Assembly: GCF_030813055.1 (NCBI RefSeq)
Contig: NZ_JAUSTW010000002.1
Span: 434,001 to 498,000 of the forward strand
Source of the DNA: Neobacillus ginsengisoli
Lineage (GTDB): Bacteria; Bacillota; Bacilli; Bacillales_B; DSM-18226
Direction: 5' to 3'
DNA: 64,000 nucleotides
Shown here: in pieces, positions 58,700-64,000 of the stretch
Position numbering within the stretch: position 1 is the first letter of the stretch
Layout: every line of letters starts with the position of its first letter
Position numbers and translations under genes: made by a program
The notes under the pieces: model-generated
What the model was told of the DNA's origin: nothing
What the model saw: the letters and a program-made list of their open reading frames with translations, nothing else
Databases searched by the model: none

Positions 58700-58737
58700 A
58701 AAAAGTCCTTTCCGATTTATCGGAGAGGACTTTTTAT
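58700..58737 (+). terminator. Terminator of pdhABCD
   Basis: AAAAGTCCTTTCCGA pairs with TCGGAGAGGACTTTT, followed by T. Confidence 0.92.
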
Positions 58738-58924
58738 TACTTTTGGAGAATTGTTTATAATAGATTGTCGGTAAGAAACAGAATCATCATTAAATTGTAC
58801 ACTAATTTTGGTTTGCCAACAATTTATTTCAAAAAGAAAAATAACTCCTCTTTCCAAAACATATACTTAACAATAAAGTCATCATAATTAAAATCAAAAC
58901 AATGCTTTAAAAGTGGTGATAAAT

Positions 58925-59167
58925 ATGAGGGTCTATATTGTAATGATACTGCAATTTATCGTATGGAGCGGTTATTCATTAATTGAATGGTTATCAAAAC
59001 ATGACCAACTGATATACAAAGTCATTATGTTTTTTATATTCTTTTATTTAGCTTTTTTAATCGGAAATAAGGTAACGAAAGCACCCCGTCAAACTCTTTT
59101 TCTCACCGCACTAAGCTTAGTAATTTATACATCGATACATTATACGATGGCACTTTTTTTACATTAA
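58925..59167 (+). CDS. Small membrane protein, 80 residues
   Basis: Not recognised. Three hydrophobic segments (about 2-18, 31-48 and 60-78) separated by short polar loops. AAGTGGTGA places the start at ATG 58925; the in-frame GTG at 58913 overlaps that site. B. subtilis has the lipoprotein gene slp here, but this protein lacks a lipobox and is not Slp. Confidence 0.65.
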   Translation: MRVYIVMILQFIVWSGYSLIEWLSKHDQLIYKVIMFFIFFYLAFLIGNKVTKAPRQTLFLTALSLVIYTSIHYTMALFLH

Positions 59168-59195
59168 AAAAAAGCCCCGATTGGGAGCTTTTTGG
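59165..59195. terminator. Terminator between two small convergent genes
   Basis: AAGCCCCGATTGGGAGCTT forms a short GC stem with A/T runs on each side; best used on the minus strand. Confidence 0.65.
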
Positions 59196-59204
59196 CAGGA
59201 TCTC

Positions 59205-59639
59205 TTATTTTCTTGGATAAAAGTACATGATTCTTTCATTAAAAAGATGAAGCTCACCTTGTAATTTTTTTGCGAGAAATTTACAAAATTCATTCGCTTT
59301 ACCTTTATCGCCGAAAGTGGACTGTTCAGGTAAAGTAATCTGAATATAAGTTTGTTCTCTTTCTTCACCATTCTCTTCCCGGACAGTTTCTTTATCAACA
59401 CCTATTAAAATAGCATAATACCGATCGTGGTTAGAGTGTAAATAAAACCACTTTCCCTTACCTTCTTCTTTTTCTTTTATTTCATATGGGAAGGCAGAAT
59501 TTTCAAATTGCCAATCCAATTGATCACCGGTTTTTCCGGTAATGTCTTTATAATAGTAAAAGAGTTCTTTTACATCTTCGATCGATACATCCTGTTTCGC
59601 AGATGAAGGCACAAGCTTAATAAAGGCGTTTTTAGCCAT
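59205..59639 (-). CDS. DUF1885-like protein
   Basis: A 144-residue soluble protein with AFIKLVPSSAKQDVSIEDVKELFYYYKDITGKTG and FENSAFPYEIKE-type content in pieces, which I associate from memory with DUF1885, a family with a solved structure but no known function. The third of three consecutive ATG codons (59639) has the best distance from AAGGGGGA. It is a single gene on the minus strand. Confidence 0.65.
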   Translation of the reverse strand: MAKNAFIKLVPSSAKQDVSIEDVKELFYYYKDITGKTGDQLDWQFENSAFPYEIKEKEEGKGKWFYLHSNHDRYYAILIGVDKETVREENGEEREQTYIQITLPEQSTFGDKGKANEFCKFLAKKLQGELHLFNERIMYFYPRK

Positions 59640-59794
59640 CATCATTCCCCCTTACTAGTCCTGAATTATATCCCTTTCTATTCTAGCATTGGAAAAACAG
59701 TAAAGACAACACTTACAAAAATAAGTTTCTTGTTAATTTTGTGAATATCTATTATAATAATATTCTAAACAATCAAAATTAATGGAGGGGTCCA

Positions 59795-60094
59795 ATGGAA
59801 TTATTTGAAAAGATGTATGATGAACATGAAAATGTTAAAGTAAGGTTTATTGGATTTACGACAGAAAATTCCCGTTTTGATTTTGGAATCATTTACACGA
59901 ATATGTTTTTCGGCAAACCCCTAGTAGTCTGTATGCAAACTGGCCGTTCCACTCTCCTCGATCCAAAAGACATTGAAGACGTCGATTACCTTCAAAATGT
60001 ATTCCGGATTTCTGATAAACAACAAGCAGCAGACCTAGCTGATTTTTTCAGCGAAACTCTCCCTTCTATCCCTTTTGTCACCCAATATGAATAA
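59795..60094 (+). CDS. DUF3055 family protein
   Basis: A 99-residue soluble protein. MELFEKMYDEHENVKVRFIG, DFGIIYTNMFFGKPLVVCMQ and TLLDPKDIEDVDYLQ in order match the DUF3055 family of Bacillaceae as I recall it. Function unknown. GGAGGGG precedes the ATG; a terminator follows the stop. Confidence 0.75.
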   Translation: MELFEKMYDEHENVKVRFIGFTTENSRFDFGIIYTNMFFGKPLVVCMQTGRSTLLDPKDIEDVDYLQNVFRISDKQQAADLADFFSETLPSIPFVTQYE

Positions 60095-60105
60095 TATTAC
60101 TCAAT

Positions 60106-60132
60106 TTGGCCATTTAATGGCCATTTTTTTTT
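60106..60132 (+). terminator. Terminator of the DUF3055 gene
   Basis: TGGCCAT-TTA-ATGGCCA followed by nine T. Confidence 0.88.
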
Positions 60133-60144
60133 GAAATATATTTT

Positions 60145-60194
60145 AATGTGATATACAAATTAGGCTTGAAAAATTAAATGTGATATATTATTAT
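60145..60194 (+). promoter_or_regulatory. SR1 promoter with two CcpN-like boxes
   Basis: TTGAAA-N17-TATTAT (60166-60194) drives SR1. AATGTGATATA occurs twice, at 60145-60155 and 60177-60187, 32 bases apart on the same face of the helix, and matches 9 of 11 bases of the CcpN box TRTGHYATAYW as I recall it. CcpN represses SR1 on glucose in B. subtilis. Confidence 0.65.
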
Positions 60195-60208
60195 TAGTTT
60201 AAAGAAAC

Positions 60209-60222
60209 CTAAAACGCTTACA
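60209..60222 (+). promoter_or_regulatory. Candidate cre site in the SR1 transcript
   Basis: Read on the minus strand, TGTAAGCGTTTTAG matches 12 of 14 cre positions. It lies just after the SR1 start, where CcpA would repress. Confidence 0.4.
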
Positions 60223-60262
60223 TTATTATTGATCATTCAAATATGAAAAGGGGAATGAAAAG

Positions 60263-60385
60263 ATGGGCACAATCGTTTGCCAAGCTTGTAACTCTACTAT
60301 TGATCATTTTGAAGATGAAAAAGTAACAGTTCTATATTCTAAATGTAATTGTTGCAACGATCATCATGTTGAGGAAGAAGTATAA
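60263..60385 (+). CDS. GapA-binding peptide SR1P
   Basis: A 40-residue peptide, MGTIVCQACNSTI followed by DHFEDEKVTVLYSKC and NCCNDHHVEEEV, which is clearly the SR1P family: two CxxC-like pairs and a His-rich tail suggest a zinc knuckle. In B. subtilis SR1P binds glyceraldehyde-3-phosphate dehydrogenase GapA and, through it, RNase J1; rnjA is encoded 11 kb upstream here. AAAAGGGG precedes the ATG. Confidence 0.9.
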   Translation: MGTIVCQACNSTIDHFEDEKVTVLYSKCNCCNDHHVEEEV

Positions 60386-60414
60386 ATAATTGTAAATAAT
60401 TTATGAAAATAGAA

Positions 60415-60447
60415 ACAGGATTCCGTTATCGGAATCCTGTATTTTTA
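60415..60447. terminator. Shared terminator of SR1 and speA
   Basis: ACAGGATTCCG-TTAT-CGGAATCCTGT, a perfect 11-bp stem followed by ATTTTTAT on the plus strand and TTCTATTTT on the minus strand; it ends SR1 and also lies just after the speA stop. Confidence 0.92.
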
Positions 60448-61917
60448 TCTTATGGCCTTGTATTCTTTAATCACTCGAATTGTTTTAATTTCATCATCTT
60501 CAGGTCCCTGAACAGGCAGGCCGACTTCAAGATTTTTGCGAATGTAATGAAGGTTTTCTTTTGTTATAATCTCACCCGGGATAAAAATTGGTATACCCGG
60601 CGGGTAAACCATGATAAATTCAGCAATGATTCTACCTTCAGAATCTTCAAAAGGAATTACTTCTGTATCTGAATAAAAGGCATCTCGCGGTGTTAACGCC
60701 AAGATGGGGATATCGGGTAATAAGACTTGTAAGGGTTCAACCTTATCAACTCGGTGTTCACACTCGTCGGCAAGATCTTTTAAAGCATTAACTAATATAT
60801 TTGCTTCATTTTCCGTATCTCCAATAGTGATTAAACAAAGGATGTTATATAAGTCAGACATTTCAACTTCAATATTATGTTTATCTCTTAACCATTTTTC
60901 TACTTCATAACCCGTTAATCCTAAATCTTTAACCGAGATAATCAACTTGGTCGGATCATAATCAAAGGTAGAATTTGAGCCTAGAATTTCTTCACCAACG
61001 CAATTTAAATGATCAATCTCGTTGATTCTTTGTCTAATGGATTGAGCTAATTTTATTGTCTTGCTAATTAATTCATTACCCTCTGTTGCTAAGCGTTTAC
61101 GTGCTACATCGAGTGAAGCAAGTAAAAGATATGAGGTTGAAGTTGTTGTAAGCATGCTTAGGATAGATTGTACGTGCTTTGCCGATACAAGTCCTTCTTT
61201 TACATTCAGAATAGAGCTTTGCGTCATCGACCCACCTAATTTATGAACGCTTGTTGCAGCCATATCAGCACCCGCCTGCATAGCAGACAACGGGAGTTCA
61301 TCATGAAAATGGATATGGACACCGTGGGCTTCATCAACAAGAACAGGGACATTATGGGAATGAGCAATTTCAACAATTTTTTTTAGATCTGCAGAAATAC
61401 CAAAATAGGTTGGATTTATGACTAGAACGCCTTTTGCATCCGGGTGCTGTTCAAGTGCTCTGCCAACTGCTTCAGGTGTAATTCCATGAGAAATTCCTAA
61501 TTCTTCATCAATTTCAGGATGAATAAAAACGGGAATGGCCCCTGAAAAAACCACTGCCGACATAACTGATTTATGCACATTACGCGGGACAATGATTTTA
61601 TCTTCAGGTCCGCAAACAGCCATAATCATGGCCATAATGGCTCCGCTTGTGCCTTGAACTGAAAAGAAGGTACGGTCTGCCCCAAACGCTTCTGCGGCAA
61701 GATCTTGGGCTTGTTTAATCATCCCTTTAGGCGCATGCAGATCATCAAGCGGTCCAATATTGATTAAGTCAATTGAAAGAGCGTTATCACCAATAAAATT
61801 TCGAAATTCCGGATCAATTCCGGCGCCTTTTTTATGACCGGGAATATGGAATTGAATCGGATTCCTTTTTGCATGTTCTACTAAACCGCTAAATAACGGT
61901 GTTTGATTTTGCGACAA
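60445..61917 (-). CDS. speA: Arginine decarboxylase (Orn/Lys/Arg decarboxylase family)
   Basis: A 490-residue fold-type I PLP decarboxylase. The PLP lysine is Lys226 in SVHKLGGS, the cofactor aspartate is in LVDEAHGVH and the substrate loop in FSVQGTSGAI. Same length and place as B. subtilis SpeA, which makes agmatine for spermidine synthesis; lysine or ornithine decarboxylase activity cannot be excluded from sequence. The start is TTG 61917 after AGAGGTG. Its neighbour SR1 controls the arginine regulator AhrC, a fitting context. Confidence 0.9.
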   Translation of the reverse strand: MSQNQTPLFSGLVEHAKRNPIQFHIPGHKKGAGIDPEFRNFIGDNALSIDLINIGPLDDLHAPKGMIKQAQDLAAEAFGADRTFFSVQGTSGAIMAMIMAVCGPEDKIIVPRNVHKSVMSAVVFSGAIPVFIHPEIDEELGISHGITPEAVGRALEQHPDAKGVLVINPTYFGISADLKKIVEIAHSHNVPVLVDEAHGVHIHFHDELPLSAMQAGADMAATSVHKLGGSMTQSSILNVKEGLVSAKHVQSILSMLTTTSTSYLLLASLDVARKRLATEGNELISKTIKLAQSIRQRINEIDHLNCVGEEILGSNSTFDYDPTKLIISVKDLGLTGYEVEKWLRDKHNIEVEMSDLYNILCLITIGDTENEANILVNALKDLADECEHRVDKVEPLQVLLPDIPILALTPRDAFYSDTEVIPFEDSEGRIIAEFIMVYPPGIPIFIPGEIITKENLHYIRKNLEVGLPVQGPEDDEIKTIRVIKEYKAIR

Positions 61918-62130
61918 TTTATTATTACACCTCTTTATTCAAAAATACGCATATTATTGCAAGATAAAAAATAAAACAAATGAATTATAGCACTAATGCC
62001 AATCCTTGCAAAGATATTTGTGTATTGAAGTTGAATCTTTTTATATTGTTCAAGTTATTTTCCCATTAAAAAAGGAAAATTAACCTTTTTCAACGAAATT
62101 ACTGGTAAACAATTAATTGGAGGGCTTTAA

Positions 62131-63090
62131 ATGAACTGGAAAACCCGAATCACAGATACTCTAAACATCCATTACCCAATCATACAAGGAGGACTTGCAT
62201 ATCTGGCATATTCGGAATTGGCAGCAGCGGTATCCAATGCCGGGGGACTGGGTCAAATTACGGCAATGTCTTTAGACAATCCGGAACAGCTCAGAGAAGA
62301 AATCCGGCAAGTGAAAAAGCTGACAAATAAACCATTTGGTGTAAATTTTGCAATCGGTCAGCACGGGAGGCCGTTTTCTGACTTTTTACGAGTAGCGATA
62401 GATGAAGAAGTCCCTGTGGTTTCAATGACAGGCGGGAATCCTGCTCCGATTTTTGAACAGTTAAGAGGAACACCGATTAAGAAATTGGTCCTTGTAGCCG
62501 CCAGGAGACAAGCTGTAAAAGCCGAAGAACTTGGAGCAGATGCGGTAATGGTAGTGGGGCAAGAAGGAGGCGGGCATCTTGGCCGAGAGGATGTTGGAAC
62601 AATGGTGCTTATCCCTCAAGTTGTGGATGCTGTTTCCATTCCTGTAATTGCTTCCGGAGGAATTGGAGACGGCAGAGGTCTTATGGCTGCGCTAAGTTTA
62701 GGTGCAGAGGGAATTGAAATGGGAACAAGATTTATTGCCACGAAAGAATGTGTTCATGCACATGATGTTTATAAGAAAATGTTGGTTGAGGGTACTGAGT
62801 CTGATACAGTAGTCATTAAACGAACACTGGGGACCCCGGCGAGAGTATTGACAAATTCCTGGGCTGATAACATTCTTGAAATCGAAAAAAATAACGGTGG
62901 GTACGAACAGCTAAAGGATCTTATTTCCGGTAAAGCCAATGTTCGCTATATTCATAATGGTGCAGTAAATGAAGGGTTTGCCTGGGCCGGACAGGTTATG
63001 GGGTTAATAAAAGATGTTCCAACAGTAGATGAACTTTTTAACCGAATGATTAAAGATGCAGAACAAATTCGTGAAAAGTGGGGAAAATAA
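62131..63090 (+). CDS. Nitronate monooxygenase family flavoprotein
   Basis: A 319-residue FMN TIM barrel of the nitronate monooxygenase/FabK group. IIQGGLAYLAYSELAAAVSNAGGLGQI at the N-terminus, GQEGGGHLGR near 150 (holding the position of the catalytic histidine) and PVIASGGIGDGRGLMAALSLGAEGIEMGTRF near 185-215 are the FMN-phosphate motifs. It oxidises toxic nitronates or, in the FabK branch, reduces enoyl-ACP; the long N-terminal half fits nitronate enzymes better. Followed 43 bases later by yktA. Confidence 0.85.
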   Translation: MNWKTRITDTLNIHYPIIQGGLAYLAYSELAAAVSNAGGLGQITAMSLDNPEQLREEIRQVKKLTNKPFGVNFAIGQHGRPFSDFLRVAIDEEVPVVSMTGGNPAPIFEQLRGTPIKKLVLVAARRQAVKAEELGADAVMVVGQEGGGHLGREDVGTMVLIPQVVDAVSIPVIASGGIGDGRGLMAALSLGAEGIEMGTRFIATKECVHAHDVYKKMLVEGTESDTVVIKRTLGTPARVLTNSWADNILEIEKNNGGYEQLKDLISGKANVRYIHNGAVNEGFAWAGQVMGLIKDVPTVDELFNRMIKDAEQIREKWGK

Positions 63091-63133
63091 AGGTATTATA
63101 CATTTGAAACGATAATAATAAGCAGGTGAAAAT

Positions 63134-63406
63134 ATGGAATACCAATATCCAATTGATTACAGCTGGACAACTGATGAAATTGTCGATGTGATTAAATTTT
63201 TTGAAGCGATTGAAAGAGCATATGAAAAAGGAATCGAACGCGATGAAATTATGTATGCTTATCGTCGGTTTAAAGAAATTGTTCCAAGTAAAGCGGAAGA
63301 AAAAACAATTTGTGGTGAATTTGAAGAAATCAGCGGCTATTCATCCTATCGTACCATTAAAAAAGCAAAAGAGGCTGCTAGTGGTGATAAGATATTGATG
63401 AAATAA
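63134..63406 (+). CDS. yktA: UPF0223 family protein YktA
   Basis: A 90-residue helical protein beginning [20 protein letters not shown], with [19 protein letters not shown] and [15 protein letters not shown], the UPF0223/YktA family. Function unknown. GCAGGTG precedes the ATG. Placed between speA and yktB as in B. subtilis, with the nitronate monooxygenase gene inserted before it. Confidence 0.92.
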   Translation: MEYQYPIDYSWTTDEIVDVIKFFEAIERAYEKGIERDEIMYAYRRFKEIVPSKAEEKTICGEFEEISGYSSYRTIKKAKEAASGDKILMK

Positions 63407-63411
63407 AAATG

Positions 63412-63469
63412 CTCCCTTTGGTGGCTGTTGACAAACTTTTGTCAACAGCCACATTTGGGAGATTTTTTT
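63412..63469. terminator. Long bidirectional terminator between yktA and yktB
   Basis: CTCCC and GTGGCTGTTGACAAA pair with TTTGTCAACAGCCAC and GGGAG, separated by one four-base internal loop, and run into T on both strands. The 15-bp inner stem has only two loop bases. Confidence 0.88.
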
Positions 63470-64000
63470 ATTCTATGCCTTGTGCCAGTTTATACAGAGG
63501 TGCCACTTTATTAAATACATTTTCAATATGTTGAAGTAAACTCTCCGAACCCAATTGGACAGCTTCTTCTCTGTTAATTACATAACCGCACAATATTTCA
63601 GCTTTCTTTATGTTCTGCAACCGTTCAAAATAGGAAAGTAACTCAGCCTTTGATAATTGTCCATGCTTAATCGTATCCGGTTTCATATGATCAACGGACC
63701 AAACATAATCCTTTGGAATATCTTTATAAATTTTATTCAATTTTTTAGCTAGTCTTGCCCCAATTTCTTGCTTTTGCGGTGCCTCATAAATAAGTGCAAA
63801 CCATATAAATAAATGGGTATTCCACAAGCCTATTTGAAAATGCGGGAGCATTTTGTAACCGCGAGGATTATTGGCAAACGCAACCCATGTATCTTTTGGA
63901 GGATTAATCGTTCTCCTTGCATGTTTAGCAACATGTACAAACATTTCATCGCCTGTTACTGCAGTTAAGGATGGTGAAAAATAGTGCCCGAGACTTTCCA
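63468..64000 (-). CDS. yktB: UPF0637 family protein YktB, 5' end outside window
   Basis: The frame remains open to the window edge, so about 176 C-terminal residues are visible and roughly 35 are missing. FVHVAKHARRTINPPKDTWVAFANN, YKMLPHFQIGLWNTHLF and VWSVDHMKPDTIKHGQLSK are typical of UPF0637/YktB. The internal ATG at 63944 is not the start, since the preceding residues ESLGHYFSPSLT also fit the family. Function unknown. Confidence 0.92.
   Translation of the reverse strand, partial: ESLGHYFSPSLTAVTGDEMFVHVAKHARRTINPPKDTWVAFANNPRGYKMLPHFQIGLWNTHLFIWFALIYEAPQKQEIGARLAKKLNKIYKDIPKDYVWSVDHMKPDTIKHGQLSKAELLSYFERLQNIKKAEILCGYVINREEAVQLGSESLLQHIENVFNKVAPLYKLAQGIE

Larger units (their letters stand above)
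60201..60447 (+). ncRNA. Dual-function regulatory RNA SR1
   Basis: The transcript from the TTGAAA/TATTAT promoter to the terminator at 60415-60447 is about 247 bases and carries the SR1P reading frame. In B. subtilis SR1 lies in the same place, between pdhD and speA, base-pairs with ahrC mRNA to block translation of the arginine regulator and encodes SR1P. The ends are inferred from promoter and terminator positions. Confidence 0.72.

Overview
The window looks like chromosomal core sequence from a spore-forming member of the Bacillaceae. It is AT-rich, with strong AGGAGG-type ribosome binding sites, SigA promoters close to TTGACA-N17-TATAAT and hairpin-plus-T terminators after most genes. From memory of Bacillus subtilis, the gene order follows its ykr-ykv-ptsHI-ykw-yku-rnjA-pdh-speA-yktAB stretch closely, with insertions and losses. 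The genus cannot be fixed from the sequence alone; Neobacillus, Mesobacillus or Cytobacillus would fit. No rRNA, tRNA, phage, insertion sequence with a transposase, or CRISPR array was seen.

Layout. 1-0.6 kb: end of a 2-oxoacid:ferredoxin oxidoreductase beta subunit. 0.6-7.6 kb: methionine salvage (mtnK, mtnU, mtnE, mtnWXBD) with two SAM-I riboswitches; mtnA is not in the window. 7.9-8.2 kb: a Spo0E-like phosphatase. 8.7-12.2 kb: a complete fixABCX operon. 12.3-17.4 kb: a hemerythrin-like protein behind a near-perfect Fnr-type site, a fosmidomycin-resistance type transporter, a palindromic Bacillaceae repeat, mhqR and an M3 peptidase. 17.4-22.0 kb: clpE with CtsR operators, ykvI, a CPBP protease and ykvS. 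22.2-27.5 kb: the glycerol regulon glpP, glpFK and glpD with CcpA and GlpP control sites. 27.8-29.7 kb: ptsHI.

30-46 kb: azoreductase behind an MhqR-type operator, an atypical SDR, ykwC, patA, ykyB, ykuE, ykuI, ykuJ, darB, a drug exporter, ccpC and the lysine/cell-wall genes dapH and dapL. 45.5-49.6 kb: PerR-type ykuU, ykuV, a DUF4349 lipoprotein, and rpoY-rnjA. 50-53 kb: an EamA transporter, ykrA, def and ykyA. 53.8-58.7 kb: pdhABCD. 58.9-64 kb: small conserved genes, the dual-function RNA SR1 with its peptide SR1P, speA, a nitronate monooxygenase, yktA and the end of yktB.

Functional picture. The region couples central carbon flow (glycerol, PTS, pyruvate dehydrogenase, catabolite control through cre and CcpN-like sites) with redox and oxygen responses (FixABCX, ferredoxin oxidoreductase, MhqR, PerR and Fnr-type sites) and with sulfur and lysine metabolism. 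I found no wholly new multi-gene system. The strongest unexplained signals are regulatory: the two MhqR-type operators with identical promoter geometry, the class-II Fnr site at the hemerythrin gene, a layered hairpin switch ahead of mtnK, a sequestered ribosome binding site at 33.5 kb, and several unannotated very small genes.
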